Shown here in pieces: positions 44,937-54,125 of a stretch of 64,000 nucleotides of DNA; position 1 is the first letter of the stretch; each line of letters opens with the position of its first letter. Origin of the DNA: an uncultured Lachnospiraceae bacterium (GTDB taxonomy: Bacteria > Bacillota > Clostridia > Lachnospirales > Lachnospiraceae); assembly GCA_910589265.1 (NCBI GenBank), contig CAJUTQ010000103.1, positions 62,001 to 126,000 on the forward strand. Reading direction: 5' to 3'. The translations under genes were made by a program, and so were the position numbers. The notes below the pieces were generated by a model that did not search any database, had not been told where the DNA came from, and saw nothing but the letters and a program-made list of their open reading frames with translations.

Positions 44937-46682
44937 TCATTTTCCTCCATTCCTTTTATCAAAAAAATTTAAAAGATTTGTTAGTTGTTCTTTAAGTCCC
45001 CCATTCCCAAAAGTATTTTTGGCAAAAAGAGTGTTTTTATCCACAACAACAGAACTGTAAAACATTACTTCAAGAGTGTAAAAAGATTCCTCACAGTCTT
45101 GTATATTGTATCTTTTTATCAGTTCTCTCCTCTCTAATACTTCGTCTATCCATGGATTTTCCATGTACAGAAAATGAATTGCCCGATAAAGGATATATTT
45201 ACTTGGAATATTTTCCAGCTTCCACTCTTGATCAAACCAAAAAAGCAGTCCATCTTTCATAAAACAATTTCTTGGAAGCATATCTATATATGCTGTCTTT
45301 AATATCTTTCCATAAAATATCTTGCTGTCTCCTTTATCAATATTTAGCTCATAAAGTATATTATTTTCCTTTTTTGCTTCTATTGCCCCCATTTCGATCT
45401 GTTTTAAAAGTGTATCAAACAACTCCTCAATTTTATTTATTTCTTTATTTCTATAAGCATCCAAAATCAATTCTTCCATTGTTGGATATCCCATAAAGCT
45501 CATTTCTAGCTTATCCCCTTGAAGTTTTAAAGGAACAATGTTTAATCCCCTTCCCACCATTTTTAAACTATTCTCATATAGGTGGAGCAAATGCTCTTTG
45601 CTGGCAGAGTTTAAAGGTATACAATGTACTTCTTTCTTTTTATTTATTGTTGTTCCTACTCTATATTTTTCTTGTCTGTCGGAATGTAAGATGGCAAACT
45701 CAATCTCTCCCATTTCCCTTGAATCTATAGAACATTCCACAAGAAAAGAATTGGCAAAAAACTCGAACACATTATTTTTAATTATATCCTCATATAATTT
45801 GCTTTCATCAGCAATTAATGTAGATGAATCGGGCACATAATAAGGTTTCCATCCCTTGGCATCCTTTGGTAAATGTTTATCAGAATAAATATGCAAAGGC
45901 AGCTTATAATCAGGTAATGGGTAATAAAAATATGTATTTGAAAATCCGCTTTTCATTAATAAATTTTTCAGTTCATCTCTGGAAAAGGTTTTCGCTTTTT
46001 TATTTCCTAATTCATATTGGTTTATTCCGTCAAAGGGCAGCCCTGTGTGATCCTCTCTAGCCCCACACCAATATTTTAATCCATATTTATTCTCAATTGC
46101 CACAATTAATTTTCCGTCTGGTTTTAAAAGACTTTTTATTTTTTTTAAAAAGTTCTCAAAAGGATTTACCCCCCCCCCATCTGTATAGCATCCTTGATAT
46201 TCTAGTACTCCTAATAATGTTATATAGTCAAATTTTTTTTCAAATTTTATGTCCTTAAAGTTTCCTACTATAACTTCTAAATTTTCCTTTTTTCTGCATC
46301 GTAGCAGTGTTGCTGTCGCTCTTCTTTTTGATAGCTCAACTGCTGTTACCTTCTCGCATCTTTCGCACAGAACTTCCGTAACAGCCCCTAATTCGCATCC
46401 TATTTCTAATATCTCTGCTCCCTCTTTAAAAGGATACCAGTTCACTACATTTTGTCTTATAGGAGACAAGTGATAATACGTTGACCATGTAAAATGGTTA
46501 GAGATAGCCTCTGAATAATTGTTATCCTCTGTTTCTGCAATAATGCGAATCATTTCGTCTTCTATATCCTCTTCTGAATACTCATCATTCTGATTATACC
46601 ATTGTATATTCCATTGTGGCTTTATCTCTAGAGCTCTCAAATCTATTTTATCATACCCGATCTCTTCTATATTATCTATCAT
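44937..46682 (-). CDS. Two-domain class I SAM methyltransferase (paralogue B, poly-G tract in frame)
   Basis: A 581-residue homologue of the preceding methyltransferase with ILEIGCELGAVT, YITLLGVLEY and IVAIENKYGLKYWCG. The glycine-rich loop keeps its acidic neighbour but has E for G in the third position, a minor deviation. A run of ten G at 46169–46178 encodes DGGGVNPF where paralogue A has DGSNPY, and the frame is open. A one-base slip would truncate it after about 170 residues. It starts two bases after the small helical gene upstream. Confidence 0.78.
   Translation of the reverse strand: MIDNIEEIGYDKIDLRALEIKPQWNIQWYNQNDEYSEEDIEDEMIRIIAETEDNNYSEAISNHFTWSTYYHLSPIRQNVVNWYPFKEGAEILEIGCELGAVTEVLCERCEKVTAVELSKRRATATLLRCRKKENLEVIVGNFKDIKFEKKFDYITLLGVLEYQGCYTDGGGVNPFENFLKKIKSLLKPDGKLIVAIENKYGLKYWCGAREDHTGLPFDGINQYELGNKKAKTFSRDELKNLLMKSGFSNTYFYYPLPDYKLPLHIYSDKHLPKDAKGWKPYYVPDSSTLIADESKLYEDIIKNNVFEFFANSFLVECSIDSREMGEIEFAILHSDRQEKYRVGTTINKKKEVHCIPLNSASKEHLLHLYENSLKMVGRGLNIVPLKLQGDKLEMSFMGYPTMEELILDAYRNKEINKIEELFDTLLKQIEMGAIEAKKENNILYELNIDKGDSKIFYGKILKTAYIDMLPRNCFMKDGLLFWFDQEWKLENIPSKYILYRAIHFLYMENPWIDEVLERRELIKRYNIQDCEESFYTLEVMFYSSVVVDKNTLFAKNTFGNGGLKEQLTNLLNFFDKRNGGK
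46169..46178 (-). repeat. Poly-G tract, 10 bases, frame ON
   Basis: Ten C on the plus strand, within the methyltransferase coding frame. The paralogue lacks the run, which suggests the tract arose or expanded after duplication. Confidence 0.85.
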
Positions 46683-46684
46683 AT

Positions 46685-47062
46685 TTATTTTTTTCCATCC
46701 CTCTCTTTCAATTCCTTTGATACAGTATGAATCAATTGAATGGAAGGTAATATGTTCTTTAATGCGTCTGCTATTTGCCCTTTCTCTCCTTCTTTTAGCG
46801 CCTGACTTAGCTCTTTGATCCCTTCATTTATCTCTTCTTTGTTCACTCTCACCTTATCTTCATTTATAAAGTCAAGCGTTCTATTTACTACTTCCAATGT
46901 CCAGTTCAATCCATTTACAATGAGGTTCAGCATCTCTTCCATATTCATCTCATGTCCAGCTTTTATTTCTGTTACAAAGCTGTCCACTCCCCGAATCAAT
47001 TTCTCTGTATATTCCTCTAATGCTACCATTGCCTCTGTCTGCTGTTCTCTCAAATCTCCCAT
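46685..47062 (-). CDS. Small helical protein of unknown function
   Basis: 125 residues, almost entirely predicted helix with heptad-like spacing and no Cys, signal or membrane span. It begins LREQQTEAMVALEEYTEKLIRGVDSFVTEI and ends in a charged ELKERDGKK tail. I do not recognise the family. It lies between glycan methyltransferase and transferase genes with a two-base gap to the next, so it is in their operon; a scaffold, chaperone or carrier role for glycosylation enzymes is only a guess. Confidence 0.6.
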   Translation of the reverse strand: MGDLREQQTEAMVALEEYTEKLIRGVDSFVTEIKAGHEMNMEEMLNLIVNGLNWTLEVVNRTLDFINEDKVRVNKEEINEGIKELSQALKEGEKGQIADALKNILPSIQLIHTVSKELKERDGKK

Positions 47063-47138
47063 CTTTTTATCCGCCTTTCTTCTATTAATATTATTGTATT
47101 ATATAATATCCCTTTTCTATTTGTAAAGTTTATTTGTA

Positions 47139-48896
47139 CTAACTCCATAAGCAAAGGGGCATATAGGAAGGAATTAATCTTTCCTTTTTAAATTGCTCTC
47201 TTTCCCCCTCTTGGGTATAATATTCTACCAAATTCATAATCTCTTTGGAGCAGGACCCAAAAGATTTAAAAATCTTTGTTTTCCAATATTCCAAATCAAT
47301 GTCTTTTCTTTTTCCTTCTAATATTTCCTGTACATATTTTTCTAACTCATTTTTTGAAATTCTATAAACATATTCATATGGTAAGTCCACATCCGCCCAA
47401 TCTCTTACTCCAATGCTTGGAACTAAAAACATAAGGGCTTCTGTCATAACAGACGACTCCTCAGAAATAACTAAATCACTCATAGCCAGTGCATACATAA
47501 TATTATCTTTTGGATTCATATAATATACATTTTCATATTTTCCTTCATGCTCATTTCTCATTTTTTTTATTGCCTTATTAATACTTTCTGTAGCTTCATG
47601 GGATTCTGGCCATGCTGCATGTTTGATTAATAAATTTACTTCTTTGTCTTTAAACATTTGAACGAGTTCATCTTCTTTTATGCCATTCTCATAACAAGGG
47701 GCATATAAAATGGTCTTTTTCCACTTAAAGGAAAAATTTTTCCTTAATTCTTCTGTTTTTTTCCAAAAATCTTTGGATTGAATCCAGTCTCCTTTAGGGT
47801 ATCCAAGAGAATAAACTCCTTGTCTTGGATTTGCATAAATCTGACAAGATGCAACTTTCCATCTCTCTTCCCATGTTTCCCCTGGTAAAATGCCAATATC
47901 CATAGCGTTCCAATATTCTGCACTCCATGTATCAGGCCAATTTCTACATCCTTCCACTAAATCGTGAAAGAGGGTAATGGAAAACTTTGCATTTTCTGGA
48001 TATTTGTCATGTTGGCAGTATACACCAATCGTTGCCTTTTCTTTCAGATTTTCTGTAAAGTGGATAGAAAATCCTCTTCGTTTTGCTTCTTCTGCTATGG
48101 GTAATACATTAAAATATTCTCCTTGATCTGTATAGAAAAAAGTCATGTCCTTTTCTAGTTTCTTTTTTTCCTCCTTTTCTTCTAATAAATAAATATATTC
48201 TGCTGGGAGCCCTCTATTTTTCTTTATCCCAACATGAAGCCATTGGTTTTTCGTTAAATATTCTACAACATCATGAAAGGCTTTTTGAAACATTCGCACA
48301 TCTTCCAAGTTTAATCTCTTAACTGTTGAAATGACTAATTGACTCTCTTTTATATACATAGACATCTGAAGCATAGCATTATAGATCAGGGCAATTTTCC
48401 CATTTTGAGGAGTGATAATCTCTTTTGGAATGACTTGCATCTGCACTGCAAAATCTTTTGTTCGAAAGAGAAGAGTGGAAAGGCTGCCATATAAGTTTCT
48501 TTCATCTTCCAAACAAATCTCTAGAAATTCTTTTCCTTCCACAAAAGCTCCGTCTACCTTCCCTCTGTAATCTCTGTAAGTGCATCCAAAAATAAAACCG
48601 TCCTCATCTGCATAAAATCTCTCACAAATTAATGCGTTTACACAGTCATCAAGCCCTTCTAAAGTATTTACCATATTTTGAATTTTGTTGCTGTCATTTA
48701 TGTGCCCCTCCTCTAAGAAACAAATATATTTGCTATCTGCATGTTGACTATAGGAGATAAGGTTTTCAATAAAGGCTTCATTGATAATGGTTCTTACAAT
48801 CTCAATATTTTCATAATTATTTGTCCTTAAAAACCCTTCAATACATTCTTTTGAACAGTCTATACAAATAACAGATACTTTTGGATCTGGATTCAT
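47139..48896 (-). CDS. CDP-glycerol glycerophosphotransferase-like protein (paralogue 2)
   Basis: A 585-residue protein. The first 30 residues include VSVICIDCSKECIEGFL, and the C-terminal half shows the GT-B TagF-like pattern: IGVYCQHDKYPENAKFSI, TLFHDLVEG, MDIGILPGETW, LGYPKGD, LYAPCYENG and LVISEESSVMTEAL. It lacks the extra N-terminal helices of the other two. Lying in tandem with paralogue 3, it was probably duplicated from it. Substrate unknown. Confidence 0.75.
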   Translation of the reverse strand: MNPDPKVSVICIDCSKECIEGFLRTNNYENIEIVRTIINEAFIENLISYSQHADSKYICFLEEGHINDSNKIQNMVNTLEGLDDCVNALICERFYADEDGFIFGCTYRDYRGKVDGAFVEGKEFLEICLEDERNLYGSLSTLLFRTKDFAVQMQVIPKEIITPQNGKIALIYNAMLQMSMYIKESQLVISTVKRLNLEDVRMFQKAFHDVVEYLTKNQWLHVGIKKNRGLPAEYIYLLEEKEEKKKLEKDMTFFYTDQGEYFNVLPIAEEAKRRGFSIHFTENLKEKATIGVYCQHDKYPENAKFSITLFHDLVEGCRNWPDTWSAEYWNAMDIGILPGETWEERWKVASCQIYANPRQGVYSLGYPKGDWIQSKDFWKKTEELRKNFSFKWKKTILYAPCYENGIKEDELVQMFKDKEVNLLIKHAAWPESHEATESINKAIKKMRNEHEGKYENVYYMNPKDNIMYALAMSDLVISEESSVMTEALMFLVPSIGVRDWADVDLPYEYVYRISKNELEKYVQEILEGKRKDIDLEYWKTKIFKSFGSCSKEIMNLVEYYTQEGEREQFKKERLIPSYMPLCLWS

Positions 48897-48934
48897 TCTC
48901 CTCGCTCCTTTCTAGCACCAATCTTGTTTATCTG

Positions 48935-50797
48935 TTAACTCCAAAGACAAACTGGTTCATAAGCAGGCTTTAGAAAAAATTCCTTAAAATGAAGATTTTG
49001 TCCATTTTGGGTAAAATACTCAATTAAATCCAAAAGCTCTAAGGCACATCTTCCTTCATTTCCAAACAATTGTTTTCTATATTTTTCAATGTCTATGTCT
49101 GTTTTTAAGCCATTCATAATTTGTTCTCCATATTCTCTCAATTGCTTAATACTGCATTTATAGACATAATCATAGGGCAGCTCCTTCCCAGCCCATTCTG
49201 TCACTGAAATACTTGGAACGGAAAAAAGTAATGCCTCGGCCATCACACTAGATTCATCAGAGATAAGCAAATTGCTTATTCCAAGAGCATCCATGATATT
49301 TGCTGATGTATCCATAAAATAGACATTCTCATATTTTCCTTCATGTAATTTTCTCATTTCCTCTATTTGCTCTTTGATTTCTAAAGAGCCTTCTATTTCT
49401 TCTGACCAATGAGCATGTTTAATGAGAAGATTTGCTTCCAAGGATTGGAGCTCTTCAATAAATTCCTGTTGATGATTATTTCTTTCAATTGTGGGAGCAT
49501 ATAGTATTGTCCTCTCATATTTTAAATTCAGCTCCTTTTTTAATCTGGAAGTTTTATATAAAAATTCCTCTGATTGAATGTAATCTGCCTTTGGGTATCC
49601 TAGTTCATAAACTCCCTTTCTTGTATTGGCATAATAAAAGCAGCCTTGTCTCTCCCATTTTTCACCCCAATCCCTACCTGGAAGAATGCCTATGTCAAAC
49701 TGATCCCAGTGCTCGGCAATCCAATGATCTGGCCAGTTTTTTATTCCTTGCATCATATCATGGAGCATAATGACAGAAAACTTTGCATTTCCTTTAAAAT
49801 TCACATGTTGGCAGTAAATTCCAATCTCTGCTTCCTCTTTCATATCTTCTGTACAGATAACTTGGAAACCTCTTTTCTCAGCTTCTTTCATAAGAGGAGA
49901 TAAATTATGGAATTCTCCTTTATCCGAATAAAAAAATGTAATTTTTCTCTTTGTGTTCTCCCTCTTCTGAAATACTTTGTCTAAATCATAGGAAAAGGGG
50001 AATCCTAACCTTTCCTCCTTTCGATATGCAATAAGTTGGTCAAAGGCGTTCTGAAATTTTTTTGCTTCCTCTTCTTTCTGACTGTCCAATGGAGAAAGTA
50101 TTGTGCCTACTAATCTTTCTTCTACCATTAGAATCAAATCCTTTGACAAAATAGCATACAAAAGGGCCACTGAACAATTCCATTCATTTATTTCTCCCAT
50201 CCATTGAGGGATTTGCCAGTCACTAAACATATTTGTTTTGCATAATATAGTTGAAAGGTTTCCATAAAAATTACGTTTTACATCCATACAAAAATTCAAA
50301 AAGTCCCACCCATTATATAATCTCTCACTAAATTCCCCCATTCGTTCCCTCATGGAAGATCCAATCACATTATTTTCTTCGTCCAAATAATACCGTTCAC
50401 ATACAGCTACAAAGACATGATCAATCTCTTCTAGCTTTGACACCAAAAGGGCAATCTTGTCTTCATCATATATTTGTCTCTCTTCTAGAAAGCAAACATA
50501 TTTACTATCTGTGCCATTTATATAATTTACAACATCCATCATCATATTTTGGCTTGTCTTCAACTTTACGGCCTCTAAATTTTTATAATTCTGTTTTTCT
50601 AAAAAATCAGCAATGTATTCATCAGAACAATCTATACAAATAATGGATACTTTAGGTTGAGAAAGCACTTTTAAAATTTGTTCATACATTTCTATATCTG
50701 TATCTATTACAAATTGCTCTTTGTATTGTTCTAACCCTTCCTTTGCCTCCTTATAATGCCCCTGGGTTATTAATTGCAAAATATGGTATTTTTCCAT
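48935..50797 (-). CDS. CDP-glycerol glycerophosphotransferase-like protein (paralogue 3)
   Basis: A 620-residue protein with an N-terminal helical segment (HILQLITQGHYKEAKEGL), the VSIICIDCSDEYIADFL segment and the C-terminal GT-B domain: IGIYCQHVNFKGNAKFSV, MLHDMMQG, FDIGILPGRDW, LGYPKADY, LYAPTIERN, LLISDESSVMAEAL. A common ancestor with paralogues 1 and 2 is clear. It starts 20 bases after the methyltransferase upstream. Confidence 0.75.
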   Translation of the reverse strand: MEKYHILQLITQGHYKEAKEGLEQYKEQFVIDTDIEMYEQILKVLSQPKVSIICIDCSDEYIADFLEKQNYKNLEAVKLKTSQNMMMDVVNYINGTDSKYVCFLEERQIYDEDKIALLVSKLEEIDHVFVAVCERYYLDEENNVIGSSMRERMGEFSERLYNGWDFLNFCMDVKRNFYGNLSTILCKTNMFSDWQIPQWMGEINEWNCSVALLYAILSKDLILMVEERLVGTILSPLDSQKEEEAKKFQNAFDQLIAYRKEERLGFPFSYDLDKVFQKRENTKRKITFFYSDKGEFHNLSPLMKEAEKRGFQVICTEDMKEEAEIGIYCQHVNFKGNAKFSVIMLHDMMQGIKNWPDHWIAEHWDQFDIGILPGRDWGEKWERQGCFYYANTRKGVYELGYPKADYIQSEEFLYKTSRLKKELNLKYERTILYAPTIERNNHQQEFIEELQSLEANLLIKHAHWSEEIEGSLEIKEQIEEMRKLHEGKYENVYFMDTSANIMDALGISNLLISDESSVMAEALLFSVPSISVTEWAGKELPYDYVYKCSIKQLREYGEQIMNGLKTDIDIEKYRKQLFGNEGRCALELLDLIEYFTQNGQNLHFKEFFLKPAYEPVCLWS

Positions 50798-50817
50798 TTA
50801 TTTTACTTCTCCATTTC

Positions 50818-51546
50818 TTATTTTTTGTAAAGGAAGAGGTGATAGACAAAATCTTTATTCCAGTAACTTTGTGCTGTGGAGGAAGTAAATTCTATGCGGC
50901 ATTTATGTTCCTTTGCAAATTCTATAAAAAAAGCTTTGTCGTAAAAAAGCTTGGGAAGATCTTTATATTTCTTGTCATAATCTTCTGTTATTTTTCTACG
51001 GTAAGCCAGAAAATTTTCTTCTTTTTCTTTGTCAAAAACATCAAATATACCTACAACTATATTGGATTTTTCCAACATTTTCTCCATAACAGCCTCGGCA
51101 TATTCCATATTTGGAAAATAATGAAACACACTGTCAGAAATAACAGCATCATATTTTATGTCTGTATTCATATTAATTGCCTCTTCACAATATAGCTCTT
51201 TTGCATGAATTGCTTTTTCTGCAAATTCAATTAATGTTTTGGAATAATCCACCCCCCCCAGCTTATAATCCTTTCCATACTTCCATTGATATAAATATAG
51301 ATTTGCTCCACTTCCACATCCCACTTCAAAGACACTATGAATCCTCTCTGAAAAGGAATAAGGTTTACTTAAAAGAATATTAAATTCTTTCCATTGGTTT
51401 TGAATATCTTCCACAAACTTCTCATTATTTACAATGTCAAATCCGTCTGCCTTTAATAGCTCTTCATATATTGTCTCAGGCTCTCCCTTTGAGAAAACAT
51501 CCATATCCATTGTTCTCTTTTCCCATATTTCTTTCCATTTACTCAT
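50818..51546 (-). CDS. Class I SAM-dependent methyltransferase
   Basis: A 242-residue methyltransferase with the SAM loop FEVGCGSGANLYLYQ and the acidic YKLGGVDYSKTL motif II, then AVISDSVFHYFPN. The ATG at 51546 has GGAAG nine bases upstream. A run of eight G (51252–51259) lies within the GGV codons and is in frame. Similar enzymes in glycan loci methylate sugars. Gene order suggests it is first or second in the minus-strand run to glf. Confidence 0.78.
   Translation of the reverse strand: MSKWKEIWEKRTMDMDVFSKGEPETIYEELLKADGFDIVNNEKFVEDIQNQWKEFNILLSKPYSFSERIHSVFEVGCGSGANLYLYQWKYGKDYKLGGVDYSKTLIEFAEKAIHAKELYCEEAINMNTDIKYDAVISDSVFHYFPNMEYAEAVMEKMLEKSNIVVGIFDVFDKEKEENFLAYRRKITEDYDKKYKDLPKLFYDKAFFIEFAKEHKCRIEFTSSTAQSYWNKDFVYHLFLYKK
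51252..51259 (-). repeat. Poly-G tract, 8 bases, frame ON
   Basis: Eight C on the plus strand within the methyltransferase SAM-binding region (KLGGVDY). Shorter than the other three, but within the range known to slip. Confidence 0.7.
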
Positions 51547-51592
51547 TTTATGCTTCTTCCTTTCCCTTTTTCTTATCACTCTTTCTCTAACT

Positions 51593-52753
51593 TCAAGTAT
51601 CTTTTAAGCCGCTTAGTTTCAATAATGTATTGATCCTTTCCTCATAGGAAAAATAACGAATTACCTTTTCATATCCATTTTTCGCTATCTTATAACGAAG
51701 TTCCTCATTTTTCATATAATAATCTGCTTTTATAAGGGCATCTTCCATAGAATGATAAAAAACCAAATCTTCTCCATCTGTAAAATATTCCCCTAACTCT
51801 ATTTGATAATTGGATAATAAAAAACCTTTGCTGGCCAAAATGTCTAATGCCCGCAAAGGGATGCCTGACTGAATACATTTTAGAGTAGGATTTACATTTA
51901 TTTTACTTAATCGAAAAACTTTTGGCATTTCTGTATAATAATTTACTGTACCTGCAAAATCTACTTTTGAAAGCAGGGGATCTGTTTTTCTTCCATAATG
52001 TCTCACTTTAAATATTTCGCTTAATATGCCAAGAAGTGTAATTCTTTCTATGTGGGTAACTTGTTTTGCAATGGCGGCAGAAAGTCCATGTTTTTTTAAA
52101 GGTGTTTCTTGTCCCAAAGAACGATAAGCTTTATTGATCTGCTCCATCCATTCATCTGTAATCATCTCGTCAATAAAAAAATATCCATATATGTTCAGCT
52201 GGGCAGCCACAAGAGCCTCTATATATCCTTTATCATACTCTGGAAGTGGCGCTAAGAGATGGGAAAAAAGAGAGTCATAAATTTCCCCTACAAAGGAAAT
52301 ATCTACAGTATATTTTTTCCTGTCTAAATCAGAAATTTCAATGCCCCCCAGCCTTGTACCATTGATGCCAAGAGGAAGATGGTAAACTGTATCAAATCCC
52401 ATATTTTTATATTTTTTATATTCTATACGATCAAATAAAAAGAAAAAGTTTGTGGCATAACCCAAAGTCTTTTCTATATTAGGGATATTTAAAGGGCTGT
52501 CATAGCTCCATGAAATATATTTTATATTTTCTTTATAACAAATCTGCGCTATAATAGGATAATAGTTTACACTAAACACAGCATCATATGTATCTTCTTT
52601 TATTATTTTTGAAAAATGGTAAAAGAAAAATTCATCGTGTTCTGTATCCTTTAATTTATACACGATATTTCGAAATGGAATATGCATTCTTTGAAGAACG
52701 TCCATTATATCGTTCTGTGTATAAACACAAGCATCATATAATAGTAATTTCAT
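51593..52753 (-). CDS. CgeB-like glycosyltransferase (DUF3880 plus Glyco_trans_1_2)
   Basis: A 386-residue protein with a DUF3880-like N-terminus (about 50–130, DAVFSVNYYPIIAQICYKENIKYISWSYDSP) and a C-terminal GT1-type Glyco_trans_1_2 segment with KINVNPTLKCIQSGIPLRALDILASKGFLLSNYQIELGEYF. Similar to spore maturation protein CgeB and to surface glycosyltransferases. The ATG at 52753 has AAGGAG six bases upstream. It heads the minus-strand run to glf. The donor is unknown. Confidence 0.8.
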   Translation of the reverse strand: MKLLLYDACVYTQNDIMDVLQRMHIPFRNIVYKLKDTEHDEFFFYHFSKIIKEDTYDAVFSVNYYPIIAQICYKENIKYISWSYDSPLNIPNIEKTLGYATNFFFLFDRIEYKKYKNMGFDTVYHLPLGINGTRLGGIEISDLDRKKYTVDISFVGEIYDSLFSHLLAPLPEYDKGYIEALVAAQLNIYGYFFIDEMITDEWMEQINKAYRSLGQETPLKKHGLSAAIAKQVTHIERITLLGILSEIFKVRHYGRKTDPLLSKVDFAGTVNYYTEMPKVFRLSKINVNPTLKCIQSGIPLRALDILASKGFLLSNYQIELGEYFTDGEDLVFYHSMEDALIKADYYMKNEELRYKIAKNGYEKVIRYFSYEERINTLLKLSGLKDT

Positions 52754-52806
52754 AGCCATCTCCTTATCTACATGAAAGGAAAAAATTGTTTGAAAGGATG
52801 AACAAA

Positions 52807-53322
52807 ATGCATCATGGAATCATTGTCTACGACTCTGAAAAATATTCATACCACAAAGATTTTGTCCTAATAATACAGTCTCTGTTCCATCAATTTGGCT
52901 GCCAAACTCTTTTAAAGGACAAGAAGCAAGGTAATTTTCTTAAGGCTATTCGTTCTATGGAGGAACAAGACAACTTTTTTTTAGTGACCTGTGATTTAAC
53001 AGGATTTGAACTAGGAACAGAAACAGGCTCTCTTTATTATAATTTGCTCCACTGCAAAATGCTTCATTTTTTATTTGGTCATCATGAAAGCCAAAGATAT
53101 TTAAAAAATAAACTGAGCATGTCTATGTTTTTTTGCTGGCTTGGTGTTCCTTTGGAAGAAGAGTCCGCTATATTGGAAAACTATCCTTATATGGAACATC
53201 TTCATATCCTTCCCAATCTGTCCTGGCAGAGCTTTGCCAAGACAAAGGAACCGTTTTCTAAAGAACAACGTCTTTTAAAAGAGGAAATATATTTCTTCCT
53301 TAAGGAATCCTTTCTCCTTTAA
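52807..53322 (+). CDS. Small protein of unknown function, plus-strand orphan in the glycan locus
   Basis: 171 residues (other starts 52798 ATG or 52786 TTG). AAAGGA lies eight bases before the ATG at 52807. It contains no signal peptide or membrane span. A GIIVYDSEKYSYHKDFVLIIQSLFHQFG opening suggests an alpha/beta fold, with HFLFGHHESQRYLKNKL mid-protein. I do not recognise the family. It is the only plus-strand gene between 39.7 and 64 kb, sits divergent to the CgeB-like gene in a 53-base gap, and abuts the convergent rfbF end. Confidence 0.55.
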   Translation: MHHGIIVYDSEKYSYHKDFVLIIQSLFHQFGCQTLLKDKKQGNFLKAIRSMEEQDNFFLVTCDLTGFELGTETGSLYYNLLHCKMLHFLFGHHESQRYLKNKLSMSMFFCWLGVPLEEESAILENYPYMEHLHILPNLSWQSFAKTKEPFSKEQRLLKEEIYFFLKESFLL

Positions 53323-54105
53323 TTACTCAAAGAGAGTCTTTACCCAAGGAGCCTGCCCTTTTTTCCATAGGTTCTCCAAGTAGTCCCTATCGTGTACATT
53401 ATCCATTGGAGACCAAAAGCCCTCATGAGGGAATGCTGCCATCTGTCCCTCCAATGCTAATTTTTCAAAAGGAAGATCCTCTAACATAGAACTTCCATCT
53501 CCTAAGTAATCAAATGTTTCTGGCTCCATAACCATAAATCCAATATTGACAAAAGACTGATCCCTTCTTGCCTTTTCTTTAAAACCATAAACTTGATTTG
53601 TTTCTTTGTCTATTTTCAAAGTTCCAAACCTTCCTTCTGGTTTTGTTGTTGATATGGTCACAATCTTTCCCTGCCTCTCATGGAATTTTTTTAATTCTAT
53701 GAGATTCACATCTGACAATCCATCTCCATAGGTAAGCATAAAGGGCTCATCTTCTATATATTCTCTGATCTTTAACAGACGTCCTGCTGTCAAAGTATCT
53801 AAACCTGTATCGACTAATGTCACTTTCCAGGGCTCTATGTTCCTCTCCAAAATGAATTCTTTTTCCTCTTTTAATCGAAATCCCATGTTTGTGTTATGGG
53901 CATAATAATTTACAAAATATTCTTTTATCATATGTCCTTTATATCCACAGCATATGATAAATTCATGAAATCCATAATAAGAATAACTCTTCATAATATG
54001 CCACATAATAGGCTTTCCACCAATTTCCACCATTGGCTTTGGACGGACTTTTGATTCTTCACTGATTCTCGTACCTTTTCCACCAGCCAGAATTATTACT
54101 TTCAT
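53323..54105 (-). CDS. rfbF: Glucose-1-phosphate cytidylyltransferase
   Basis: A 260-residue RfbF/DdhA family enzyme that makes CDP-glucose. The nucleotide loop is IILAGGKGTRISEES, followed by RPKPMVEIGGKPIMWHIMKSY and LTYGDGLSDVN, all diagnostic. It starts the CDP-dideoxyhexose pathway with the rfbG and rfbH genes upstream in the same run. Confidence 0.95.
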   Translation of the reverse strand: MKVIILAGGKGTRISEESKVRPKPMVEIGGKPIMWHIMKSYSYYGFHEFIICCGYKGHMIKEYFVNYYAHNTNMGFRLKEEKEFILERNIEPWKVTLVDTGLDTLTAGRLLKIREYIEDEPFMLTYGDGLSDVNLIELKKFHERQGKIVTISTTKPEGRFGTLKIDKETNQVYGFKEKARRDQSFVNIGFMVMEPETFDYLGDGSSMLEDLPFEKLALEGQMAAFPHEGFWSPMDNVHDRDYLENLWKKGQAPWVKTLFE

Positions 54106-54125
54106 TCTCTATTTCCCACTTTCCT

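Noticed and set aside
40881..50797. Naming the three TagF-like proteins as teichoic acid synthases
   Set aside because: No tagD, tagA or tagB-type partners are present, so only the fold is claimed.
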